DNA from: Lachnospiraceae bacterium
GTDB taxonomy: Bacteria; Bacillota; Clostridia; Lachnospirales; Lachnospiraceae
Direction of reading: 5' to 3'
Length of the DNA: 64,000 nt
Assembly (NCBI GenBank): GCA_030825115.1
Contig: JAPJQL010000008.1
Location: forward strand, 37,013-101,012
Positions within the stretch are counted from its first letter, which is position 1. Every line of letters starts with the position of its first letter. Shown here in pieces: positions 19,204-27,160 of the stretch. The notes under the pieces are model-generated. The model was given only the letters and a program-made list of their open reading frames with translations. It was not told the origin of the DNA and made no database searches. Made by a program: the position numbers and the translations under genes.

Positions 19204-19769
19204 GAATCATCGGAGCTGGAAGGCATACCGGGGTGACTCACCTGACTGTGTGGATGGGGAATTACCTGGCGGGGGTAAGGCGGGAGAAGACGGCGGTTCT
19301 GGAGTGGAATGCACATGGCGATTTTCAAAAGATGAGGCATTTTTGTGCAGAGAAGTCCGGGAACTGCCGGTCTGTGCAGCCTTTTCGGATCCTGGAGGTG
19401 GATTACTATGCGGACGCCGGTTCAAGAGAACTGGCGGACTGTTTGAATGGAGATTACCGCCGCATTCTGATTGACTTCGGGGAAAACACCGGGGAGGGCA
19501 TCTGTGAATGTGCCCGGTGCGACAGGAAGGTGATTGTCGGAGCATTGAGCGAGTGGCAGGCAGAGGCGTTTCTGGGGCTTTTCAGGGGGGATGCCAGGCG
19601 TGATAAAAGCTGGAGATACGCGGCTGCTTTTGGCAGTGAGGAGACCAGGAAAGAGTGCAAAAAAACGTTTAAGGAAGAGATCCTGAGAGTTCCGCTTTCA
19701 GTGGATGCATTTGCCGTCACACGTGCCGATATGGATTTTTTTGCAAGGCTATTACAGGAACAGGCGTGA
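19125..19769 (+). CDS. Degenerate P-loop (ParA/CpaE-like) protein
   Basis: About 214 residues starting at GTG with AGGGGGG upstream, overlapping the kinase gene by 79 bases. The sequence LGIIGAGRHTGVTHLTVWMG occupies the place of a MinD-type Walker A but lacks the invariant lysine. Later DYRRILIDFGE resembles the Walker B strand. The fold is probably retained with nucleotide hydrolysis lost or altered. It may form a pair with the matching domain at the end of the upstream kinase. No membrane segment is visible. Function unknown; the ParA-fold reading is inference from motif pattern. Confidence 0.6.
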   Translation: MFQKALERFFGSYNGSRKSSADWRTLGIIGAGRHTGVTHLTVWMGNYLAGVRREKTAVLEWNAHGDFQKMRHFCAEKSGNCRSVQPFRILEVDYYADAGSRELADCLNGDYRRILIDFGENTGEGICECARCDRKVIVGALSEWQAEAFLGLFRGDARRDKSWRYAAAFGSEETRKECKKTFKEEILRVPLSVDAFAVTRADMDFFARLLQEQA

Positions 19770-19841
19770 GGACCGGAAGGAGAATGTGTCACGGCTGCCT
19801 CCGGGCGCGGTCCGGCGCCGTTCCGAAGTGGAGGGCACGAA

Positions 19842-20087
19842 ATGGAACAAAAGAGACGGTTGGAAGAAAAAACCAGAAAAACTTATGTAGAGGGACTGCA
19901 AAAGTACCAGGACCGTGGGATTCCCATCTTTATTGACGGACAGGAGGCCAAAGAGGCTGACTGGGAGCAGATCTTTGAGGTGCATGAGGACGGGAGTTTT
20001 TATATGGGGGATTATATTCTGGAAGATGAGGAGGGCGATGGACGGAAACTGAAAGAGATACGGTTTGACAAAGTGTATTACCGGTAG
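19842..20087 (+). CDS. Small acidic protein of unknown function in the kinase cluster
   Basis: 81 residues, highly charged, beginning MEQKRRLEEKTRKTYVEGLQ, with a central DRGIPIFIDGQEA motif. GGAGGG lies seven bases before ATG, and it is the third gene after the kinase and the P-loop protein, so probably part of the same operon. Downstream a long-armed hairpin (CGGCACACAC ... GTGTGTGCCG, 20131-20191) without a T run may end or slow the transcript. No family recognised. Confidence 0.65.
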   Translation: MEQKRRLEEKTRKTYVEGLQKYQDRGIPIFIDGQEAKEADWEQIFEVHEDGSFYMGDYILEDEEGDGRKLKEIRFDKVYYR

Positions 20088-20287
20088 CAGATCTGTGCCG
20101 GGAACGGAGTGACTGTTTTTAGAAGAGGCGGCGGCACACACAGGGAAACTATTTCAGAGAGGACCCGTATTCAGCCGAATCGTGTGTGCCGGAAGCCGCA
20201 AAAAGTTATGAAAATTTTAGACCGGCACAGGGGTATCTGTGTTATAATCAGAATAGTTATTGTAAACTTACGCAGGAGGAATTACTG

Positions 20288-21946
20288 ATGAAAAAAGTGC
20301 TGGTATCCGTTCTCACGATAGTGATATCCCTATGTATCATTGCATCCGCAGCAGGTGGTTTTTTCTTATACCGCAAATTTGCGCCGTCTAAGGAAATGGC
20401 TGATCCGTCCGACTGGTTTGCCGTGTCGAACGATGTGGTTGCGCTGGTACTGGACAACGAACTGGATGAGAAAAACACCGGGCGGTATATTGACGGACAG
20501 TCCTATCTTCCGCTTGATTGGGTCAATGACAATCTGAATGAACGGTTTTACTGGGACAGCGCTCAGAAACAGATGATATATACTTTGCCGGAATCGATTG
20601 TATATGCCGATACGACGACGCTTTCCAGTGAAGGAAAGCCGCTGGTCGTGGAGCAGGACGGTCAGGTGTGGCTGCTGACGGGGCTGGTCCAGACCTATAC
20701 GGATATCAGGATCGAGCTGTTTGACGACGGTGAAGTAAAGCGTGTATTTGTGGATACGCAGTGGGAGCCCCAACAGGTTGCCCGGATAAAACGGGACGGG
20801 AAGGTGCGGGTACTTGGCGGCATAAAAAGTGCGGTTCTCACGGATGTTTTAAAGGGCAGCGAGGTCGTCGTGCTGGAGAGCCTGGAGAACTGGTCCAGAA
20901 TACGGACGCCGGACGGATACCTGGGCTATATCCAGAACAAACGGCTGGAGGATCAGCGTGAAATGACGCTGGTGAGCACGTTTGAAGAGCCGGTGTATAC
21001 AAGCATTTCCATGGAGGAGCCGGTCTGCCTGGTCTGGCATCAGGTGACGACCGAGAAGGCGAATCAGGCGATGGAACGTCTGATGGCCAATACAAAAGGG
21101 GTAAATGTGATCGCGCCAACCTGGTTCATGCTGACAGATAATACCGGTAAGTACCATTCTCTGGCGGACAGATCTTATGTTGACAAGGCCCATGCCATGG
21201 GGCTTCAGGTATGGGGCGTGCTGGACAATTTTAATATGGGCGAAAATGTGCAGTCCGAGATCTTGTTTGCCAGCACAGAGGCCAGGAAGAACCTGATCGC
21301 GGGTCTGATGGAAGATGTGAAGAAGTACGGGCTTGACGGTATCAATCTGGATATTGAAGGAATCAAGCCGTCGGCGGGACCGCATTATGTACAGTTTATC
21401 CGTGAGCTTTCCGTAGAATGCAGGAAGAATAAGGTTGTGCTTTCTGTGGACACCTATGTGCCGTCGGCGTATACGGCATTTTATAACCGCGCCGAGCAGG
21501 GCAGGGTTGCCGATTATGTGATCATCATGGGATATGACGAGCATTATGCCGGTGGAGAGATGGGTTCTGTGGCCTCACTGGGGTACGAGCGCAAGGGGAT
21601 TGAAGATACGATGAGCGTGGTACCGGCAGAGAAGATCATCAGCGCCATTCCATTCTATACCAGGATATGGAAGGAAACGGATGAAAAGGTGACTTCTACC
21701 GCAATGGGAATTGCCAGGGCAAAGGAATGGATCAGAGAGAATAACGTGGAGCTTTACTGGCAGGAAGAGCTTGGACAGTACTACGGAGAGCTGGACCAGG
21801 GCGATGAGAAATATTATATCTGGATGGAGGAAGAGGAGTCCATTGGCAGGAAAATGGAGCTGATTCGGCAAAATGACCTGGCAGGCGTGGCATGCTGGAA
21901 GCTGGGATTTGAACCGGCGGAAATCTGGGATGTGATCAATCCGTGA
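20288..21946 (+). CDS. Membrane-anchored GH18-family cell-wall hydrolase (SleL/YaaH-like)
   Basis: Predicted surface glycosidase for peptidoglycan or spore cortex. An N-terminal membrane anchor (VLVSVLTIVISLCIIASAAG) is followed by an accessory region of about 170 residues that includes an SH3-like strand set (VVVLESLENWSRIRTPDGYL). The GH18 barrel spans about residues 240-550, with the catalytic strand DGINLDIEG, the DGxNxDxE form seen in spore cortex enzymes. GCAGGAGGAA precedes ATG 20288; a longer frame from 20186 lacks a ribosome site. A TATAAT at 20243-20248 probably drives this gene and the two envelope genes that follow. Confidence 0.82.
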   Translation: MKKVLVSVLTIVISLCIIASAAGGFFLYRKFAPSKEMADPSDWFAVSNDVVALVLDNELDEKNTGRYIDGQSYLPLDWVNDNLNERFYWDSAQKQMIYTLPESIVYADTTTLSSEGKPLVVEQDGQVWLLTGLVQTYTDIRIELFDDGEVKRVFVDTQWEPQQVARIKRDGKVRVLGGIKSAVLTDVLKGSEVVVLESLENWSRIRTPDGYLGYIQNKRLEDQREMTLVSTFEEPVYTSISMEEPVCLVWHQVTTEKANQAMERLMANTKGVNVIAPTWFMLTDNTGKYHSLADRSYVDKAHAMGLQVWGVLDNFNMGENVQSEILFASTEARKNLIAGLMEDVKKYGLDGINLDIEGIKPSAGPHYVQFIRELSVECRKNKVVLSVDTYVPSAYTAFYNRAEQGRVADYVIIMGYDEHYAGGEMGSVASLGYERKGIEDTMSVVPAEKIISAIPFYTRIWKETDEKVTSTAMGIARAKEWIRENNVELYWQEELGQYYGELDQGDEKYYIWMEEEESIGRKMELIRQNDLAGVACWKLGFEPAEIWDVINP

Positions 21947-21995
21947 GATATGAGTATGATAGTCAGATATAAAAAGAAACTGAGAGGGTAAGGGT

Positions 21996-23498
21996 ATGAG
22001 AGAAAGATGGATGTATAAAATGTCTGGGGCAGGCCGTCGGGCAAGGCTGCTGGTATTGGCTGCTGTCATGGTGGCTGCAGCCGTTTTTTGGGCAGCGGGC
22101 TGTACCAGACGGACAGGGACAGAGGAGATTCCGACCGATACGGGAGGCGTTGCCGGAATAGAGTCATCGTCTGCAGAATCGTCCGATATGGGACCGGAGT
22201 CCCAGGAGCCTTCCACCATCGAATCATTTCCAACCTCAGAATCAGAGACGGAACCAGAGACGCCGGAGGAGACAGAGCCGGAAATCAGATGGGAAAAGAC
22301 GGCGATTGTGGCTACGGATATCCATTATCTCGCCCGTTCGCTGACGGATGGAGGAAGCAGTTTCCGGTATATGGTAGAACACGGAGACGGAAAGGTAGTA
22401 ACTTATATTGAGCAGATCGTGGACGCGTTTTTGGAGGAAGTGATTGCACAGAAGCCGGATATGCTGATACTCAGCGGTGATTTGACGCTCGACGGGGAGA
22501 GGAGAAGCCATGAAGAGCTGGCCGGGAAACTGTACGCGGTGCAGGAAGCGGGGATTCCGGTTCTGGTGATTCCAGGCAATCATGATATCAACAACCGGCA
22601 TGCTGCAGAATACAGGGGAAATGACCGGCTTCCGACAGAGTTTACCACACCGGAGGAGTTTTTGGATATTTACAGGGATTTTGGTTATAACGAAGCGATC
22701 AGCCGGGACAGGGCAACACTCAGCTATGTCTATGAGGTGGATGAATATAACCGGCTGCTGATGCTGGATACCTGCCAGTACCAGCAGAAAGCACGGGTGG
22801 GCGGCGCGATTTTGTCGGATACATATGACTGGATCGACATGCAGCTTGAGGAAGCCTGGGACGATGGGATGAATATCATACCGGTAGCCCATCATAACCT
22901 GCTGGACCAGAGTGAGATCTATGTGGATGACTGTACGATTGAACACAGCGAACAGCTTGTGGAGCGGCTGGGGGACTGGAATGTGCCGCTGTTTTTGTCC
23001 GGCCATCTGCATGTACAGCATACCAAGCGTTCTGATGAGGACCGTGGCATCTGGGAGATGGTGACCAGCTCGCTGGCGACGCCGGCATGCCAGTATGGGG
23101 TGCTGAAGTTCAGAGATGACGGAAGCTTTGACTATCATACCCGGGCGGTAGATGTGGAAGTGTGGGCGAAACGCCATAACCGGACCGAAGCGGATCTGCT
23201 AAATTTTGATGAATTTAAGGAACCGTTTTTGAAGCGGGTGTTTTATAACCAGTCCTATGATAAGCTCCAGCTGATCCCTCAGCTTGATGAGAGCCAGAGA
23301 CGGCGGATGTCGGAGGTTTATACGGAGCTGAATTATCATTATTATCAGGGAGATGCTTTTTTAGTCCGGGACAAGATTTTGAAAAGCCCGGATTATGAGC
23401 TGTGGCTGGGCGATGGCTCCTCTACTGTGCTGACGGACTATGTGGAATACATTATTTCAGATGCAAAGCGGGATTATAACCGGGTTTCAGGGAAGTAA
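21996..23498 (+). CDS. Lipoprotein metallophosphoesterase
   Basis: Calcineurin-like phosphoesterase exported as a lipoprotein. The signal ends in FWAAGC (lipobox, cysteine about residue 36), followed by a Ser/Glu/Thr-rich linker of about 60 residues. The five family blocks are present: ATDIHYLA, LSGDLTLDG, IPGNHDIN, HHNLLD and GHLHVQH. About 500 residues in all. The C-terminal 120 residues are helical and specific. Likely acts on a phosphoester outside the membrane, for example a teichoic-acid or nucleotide derivative; substrate not deducible. It sits 49 bases behind the GH18 gene. Confidence 0.85.
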   Translation: MRERWMYKMSGAGRRARLLVLAAVMVAAAVFWAAGCTRRTGTEEIPTDTGGVAGIESSSAESSDMGPESQEPSTIESFPTSESETEPETPEETEPEIRWEKTAIVATDIHYLARSLTDGGSSFRYMVEHGDGKVVTYIEQIVDAFLEEVIAQKPDMLILSGDLTLDGERRSHEELAGKLYAVQEAGIPVLVIPGNHDINNRHAAEYRGNDRLPTEFTTPEEFLDIYRDFGYNEAISRDRATLSYVYEVDEYNRLLMLDTCQYQQKARVGGAILSDTYDWIDMQLEEAWDDGMNIIPVAHHNLLDQSEIYVDDCTIEHSEQLVERLGDWNVPLFLSGHLHVQHTKRSDEDRGIWEMVTSSLATPACQYGVLKFRDDGSFDYHTRAVDVEVWAKRHNRTEADLLNFDEFKEPFLKRVFYNQSYDKLQLIPQLDESQRRRMSEVYTELNYHYYQGDAFLVRDKILKSPDYELWLGDGSSTVLTDYVEYIISDAKRDYNRVSGK

Positions 23499-23550
23499 GC
23501 AGTTCTTTTTTCGCTGTCATCTTACTATATTGAATTATAGTCTGAGCGAA

Positions 23551-24261
23551 ATGGATGGATGTGGAGTGATAGAGCGAAAACCGGAAATGCTGATGGGTGT
23601 CATGCTGCTGGTCGTTGTGTTCCTGGTATCCCGTCACGCGGGAATGATGGTGTCCGGGCAAAATGTGATTGCAGGGAAGGAGAGACCGGTAGTCGTTATC
23701 GACAGCGGGCACGGGGGAAACGACCCGGGAAAAGTCGGGGTGGACGGGACTCTGGAAAAAGATATCAATCTCCAGATTGCCAGGCGTCTCCAGGCATATC
23801 TTGAAGCCTCGGATGTAAAGGTCGTGATGACCCGGGAAGATGATAACGGGCTGTATGAAAGCGGAGACAGCCATAAAAAAATGGCAGATATGAAGAACCG
23901 GTGCGCCGCCATCGAGGCGGCAAAACCGGATATTGTAGTGAGCATTCATCAGAACAGCTACCATGAGGAAGCAATCAGCGGAGCCCAGGTTTTTTACTAT
24001 AAGGACTCCGAGAAGGGGAAGCGGCTGGCGGAGATCATCCAAAAACGATTTGATTTCGTGCTGGGAGACCAGAACCGCCGGGTGGCAAAGGCAAATGGGA
24101 ATTATTATCTGCTGCTGCATGTGAAACAGCCGATCGTGATCGTGGAGTGCGGTTTTTTGTCGAACTGGAAGGAATCGGCGTCGTTGAACTCGGAGGAATA
24201 TCAGAACCGGGTGGCGTGGACGATTCATATGGGGGTTATGGAGTATTTGAACCAAAGATAA
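23551..24261 (+). CDS. cwlD: N-acetylmuramoyl-L-alanine amidase (Amidase_3, CwlD-like)
   Basis: Zn amidase that removes peptide stems from muramic acid; CwlD acts in spore cortex maturation. A single N-terminal membrane helix (MLLVVVFLVS) is followed by the Amidase_3 fold: VVIDSGHGGNDPG (zinc histidine), TLEKDINLQIA, SIHQNSYH, and the catalytic glutamate in IVIVECGFLSN. Length of about 236 aa fits CwlD. The start is not sharply defined. ATG 23551 is used; GTG 23566 is an alternative, and an upstream frame start at 23440 would overlap the phosphoesterase. Ends in a terminator. Confidence 0.85.
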   Translation: MDGCGVIERKPEMLMGVMLLVVVFLVSRHAGMMVSGQNVIAGKERPVVVIDSGHGGNDPGKVGVDGTLEKDINLQIARRLQAYLEASDVKVVMTREDDNGLYESGDSHKKMADMKNRCAAIEAAKPDIVVSIHQNSYHEEAISGAQVFYYKDSEKGKRLAEIIQKRFDFVLGDQNRRVAKANGNYYLLLHVKQPIVIVECGFLSNWKESASLNSEEYQNRVAWTIHMGVMEYLNQR

Positions 24262-24280
24262 CGTAAATACAAGGAATTTG

Positions 24281-24312
24281 GGCACTGTTCGGGGTGTGAC
24301 AGTGCCTTTTGT
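24281..24312 (+). terminator. Terminator of the envelope gene cluster
   Basis: GGCACTGT pairs with ACAGTGCC around an 11-nt loop, followed by TTTTGT. Confidence 0.8.
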
Positions 24313-24360
24313 CTACCATAAAATTTGATATAATAAAGGAAAATTAATTGGAGGTTGAGA

Positions 24361-25140
24361 ATGAAGGAGGAAAAGGTCTTAAAAGCCAAAATAAATGCCA
24401 AAGGGATGCAAATTTCCGTTGTATCAGATGGAAGTTGTGATGATTATATCTCTTTAACTGATATTGCGAAATATAAAAGTGAAGATCCGGCTGCCACAAT
24501 TCAAAACTGGATGCGAAGCCGTGATGTCATTGAATTTTTAGGACTTTGGGAGATGTTACATAATCCGGATTTTAAACCCCTCGAATTCGAGGGGTTTAAG
24601 TCGCAGGCCGGTTCAAATGCATTTACCTTATCCCCGAAACGTTGGGTGGAAGCAACAGCCGCTATCGGTATGTATTCCAAATCTGGACGTAATGGTGGAA
24701 CTTTTGCACATAGGGATATTGCATTTGAATTTGCCTCTTGGATTTCCGCAGAGTTTAAACTATATATCATAACAGATTATCAACGGTTAAAGGTAGATGA
24801 AAACAGTAGGTTGTCATTAAACTGGAATATGAACCGCGAAATCTCTAAAATTAATTACCGAATTCATACAGACGTCATAAAAGAGCATCTGATTGTTCCA
24901 GAATTGCCAAAACAATATCAGAGTTTTACATATGCAACTGAAGCAGATGTTTTGAATGTGGCAATGTTTGGTATGACTGCAAAGCAATGGCGTGAAGCTA
25001 ATCCAAATCTTGATGGAAATATTCGAGACCATGCCACGCTTCAACAACTTATTATTTTATCTAATCTTGAAAGCCTGGATGCGGAGATGATAAAGCAAGG
25101 TATAGTCCGAAATAACCGGCTGGTAAATAGTTCCCTTTGA
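24361..25140 (+). CDS. KilA-N domain protein from a mobile-element remnant
   Basis: DNA-binding KilA-N family protein, common in phages and other mobile elements. Matching features are YISLTDIAKYKSEDPAATIQ, NWMRSRDVIEFLGLWE and the GTFAHRDIAFEFASWISAEF block near residue 120-140. 259 residues from ATG 24361, which has GGAGG six bases upstream. It is visibly AT-richer than the flanking chromosome and is followed by decayed gene pieces. It therefore looks like the surviving cargo of a small degraded insertion. KilA-N proteins are often antirepressors or antiphage-related; the function here is unknown. Confidence 0.82.
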   Translation: MKEEKVLKAKINAKGMQISVVSDGSCDDYISLTDIAKYKSEDPAATIQNWMRSRDVIEFLGLWEMLHNPDFKPLEFEGFKSQAGSNAFTLSPKRWVEATAAIGMYSKSGRNGGTFAHRDIAFEFASWISAEFKLYIITDYQRLKVDENSRLSLNWNMNREISKINYRIHTDVIKEHLIVPELPKQYQSFTYATEADVLNVAMFGMTAKQWREANPNLDGNIRDHATLQQLIILSNLESLDAEMIKQGIVRNNRLVNSSL

Positions 25141-25144
25141 AAAA

Positions 25145-25370
25145 TTACAAATATGGTCCAAATACTTTTTTATTATATGCTTTGCGATTGGGTTTTGATA
25201 TTGATGATATAGGCACAGTTGCATCAGAGAGTATTACTTTTCGTCCAAGTTCGCCATATAATCTTTGATAGTCCTTGTTTTGAAAAATAGCATAGTCTCT
25301 CGGGTCAACACCCTCGCATCGTGAGCGCATCAGCCAGTGACTTGTTATGTTCTTTTATTTCCAAACGATC
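25145..25370 (-). pseudogene. Frameshifted remnant resembling a DinD/BRO-like protein
   Basis: Two overlapping leftward frames together spell a conserved-looking stretch. One ends HNKSLADALTMRG; the other continues CEGVDPRDYAIFQN and DYQRLYGELGRKVILSD. A one-base shift near 25325 separates them. The DYAIFQNxxYxxLYG pattern resembles DNA-damage-inducible D or BRO-type phage proteins, but the match is partial. The gene is broken and has no start. Confidence 0.4.
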
Positions 25371-25549
25371 AGGTAGCCGTGTATTCTTACTGTGAGAATG
25401 CGGTGGAGCTGGATGGCACAAAACGATTCCCGGTCCAGCCGGGGAGTGGACCAAGATTTGAGGAATTTGACGGTAGCAGGCATAATTTTTATTTGATCTA
25501 TGAGCTCGGTTCAAAAGTGCTGCACGCGGATATGAAGACGGAGTGCTGA
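25337..25549 (+). pseudogene. Fragment of an unrecognised chromosomal gene
   Basis: The rightward frame of about 70 residues ends GSKVLHADMKTEC and has chromosome-like base composition, but no ribosome site and no convincing start (only GTG 25337). It looks like the C-terminal end of a gene cut by the AT-rich insertion to its left. The 110 bases after it hold nothing recognisable. Confidence 0.3.
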
Positions 25550-25660
25550 CCGGCTGTGATGCGGTTGGGACGCCTCCGGATCGAAGCGGACGGCTGGAGG
25601 CTGTAGATCAAGCCTGTTTTGGTTCACCGGTTTGTATCCGCTTTTTCTCTGAAACCGTGT

Positions 25661-26998
25661 TTACAGATTTAACCCACCCGTAGCCGGATTATCAATCAAT
25701 TCTCCGTCCTCCTCAAACCGTGAACCGTGGCATGGGCAGTCCCAGGAGCGCTCTGCCTCGTTCCATTTCAGCGCACAGCCCATGTGTGGGCAGCGGGGGC
25801 TGGATATGGTCAGAAGGTTTTTTGTGGACTCCAGTGCATTGATGGCCAGCTGGGGACGGAGGATGCTCCTGGACGGCGAAAATACGGCGGCGTCCGGGTT
25901 TTCTTTTCCCGTCACCATATCGGTCAGCAGCATGGCGGATACCATCGAAGAGGTCATCCCCCACTTATTAAACCCGGCGGCTACATACAGATTTGGCGTA
26001 TTTTTGGAGTAATGGCCAATGTAAGGGACGTCGTCCAATGTCATACAGTCCTGGGTGGACCAGCAAAAGCGCTCCCTGGCATCCGGGTAATGCTGCGCCG
26101 CGAACTGTCTGAGTTCGTCCCAGTTCCCTCCGGGTTTTCCTGTCCGGTGGCTTCCGCCGCCAAGCAGCAGAAGGTTATGGTAGTTGCGGAACGATAATCC
26201 TGTCTTGGCTTCGTCAACGTACATCCCCTTTACATCCTGTGCATGTTCCAGAGCGATTACGTAGGAGCGGTGCTGGTACATCTTCAGAAAATAGCTTCCG
26301 TGTTTGTTGAGAAACGGAAAATGGGTTGCAACGATGATCTGATCGGCCGTTATGTTCCCGTGCGGTGTCTTTGCCTTGCATCCAACCAGTTCCTGTACCA
26401 TCGTATGTTCATAAATATTCAGGTCTTTTGAAATTGCCGAAAGAAAAGCGAGGGGATCAAACTGCGCCTGCTTTTCAAATCGGACTGCTCCTGCGACGGG
26501 AAACGGGAGAGGGAGTGAAATCCCGGATTCTACGGGAGTATATGCGGAAAAATTCAGTTGGTTAAGGGCGGCCAACTCCTCGTGGATGATCTGCGGATTG
26601 GTTCGGGAGTATACAAATGAATCTTGTTCTTCATAATCACAATCAATTTCCTTACAAAGTTCCTCATATTTTTTCACCGCTTCCTGGTTGGCATGGAGAT
26701 ACATGGCGGCTTTTTCGGCACCGAACTGCTTGATGAGTTTGTGGTAGATGAGCCCATGCTGAGAGGTGATTTTTGCGGTAGTATTTTTTGTGACGCCGCT
26801 GCAGATGGTTTCTGCTTCTGCCAGAACATAGTCGATTCCGGCTTTCTCAAGCAGAAAGGCACACAAAATCCCTGCGATCCCTCCGCCGATGACGAGAACT
26901 TCAGTCCTGATATCTGTGTCCAGGCATGGGAAGCCGGGCAGCGGGGAAGAATGACTCCATACAGATTTATTTTTGCCTGTGTTATTTTTCTTTTTCAT
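25661..26998 (-). CDS. FAD-dependent oxidoreductase with C-terminal Rieske [2Fe-2S] domain
   Basis: DAO-type flavoenzyme with an extra iron-sulfur electron relay. The N-terminal Rossmann motif EVLVIGGGIAGILCAFLLEK (about residue 33) binds FAD, with conserved LYVAAGFNKWGMT near residue 340. The C-terminus has both Rieske ligand pairs, CPHMGC and CPCHGSRF. AGGGAG lies before the ATG at 26998. Such fusions are widespread in Firmicutes, with unknown amine substrates. It is divergent from the molybdoenzyme gene, and the 162-bp gap contains a consensus promoter for that gene. Function beyond redox chemistry is not assignable. Confidence 0.88.
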   Translation of the reverse strand: MKKKNNTGKNKSVWSHSSPLPGFPCLDTDIRTEVLVIGGGIAGILCAFLLEKAGIDYVLAEAETICSGVTKNTTAKITSQHGLIYHKLIKQFGAEKAAMYLHANQEAVKKYEELCKEIDCDYEEQDSFVYSRTNPQIIHEELAALNQLNFSAYTPVESGISLPLPFPVAGAVRFEKQAQFDPLAFLSAISKDLNIYEHTMVQELVGCKAKTPHGNITADQIIVATHFPFLNKHGSYFLKMYQHRSYVIALEHAQDVKGMYVDEAKTGLSFRNYHNLLLLGGGSHRTGKPGGNWDELRQFAAQHYPDARERFCWSTQDCMTLDDVPYIGHYSKNTPNLYVAAGFNKWGMTSSMVSAMLLTDMVTGKENPDAAVFSPSRSILRPQLAINALESTKNLLTISSPRCPHMGCALKWNEAERSWDCPCHGSRFEEDGELIDNPATGGLNL

Positions 26999-27100
26999 GT
27001 GTTTCAGTCTCCCTGTCCTTTGATGGCACTTAGTATATCCCGTTTATGTATGGATGATTCAGACACCGATTCAGGGGATGTTTCCCACAGAATAAAGGCT

Positions 27101-27129
27101 TTGACAGCAGGCAGGCGGCACTATATAAT
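27101..27129 (+). promoter_or_regulatory. Perfect consensus promoter of the molybdoenzyme gene
   Basis: TTGACA, 17 bases, TATAAT: full sigma-A consensus, ending 31 bases before the start codon. No obvious operator palindrome overlaps it. Confidence 0.75.
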
Positions 27130-27160
27130 GGCTTCAAAGACAGCAGGCAGGGAGAGGCAT

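Noticed and set aside
26624..27160. An N-terminal extension of the molybdoenzyme frame
   Set aside because: It runs through the 5' half of the oppositely oriented FAD gene and across the consensus promoter at 27101; ATG 27161 has a proper ribosome site and the family N-terminus begins there.
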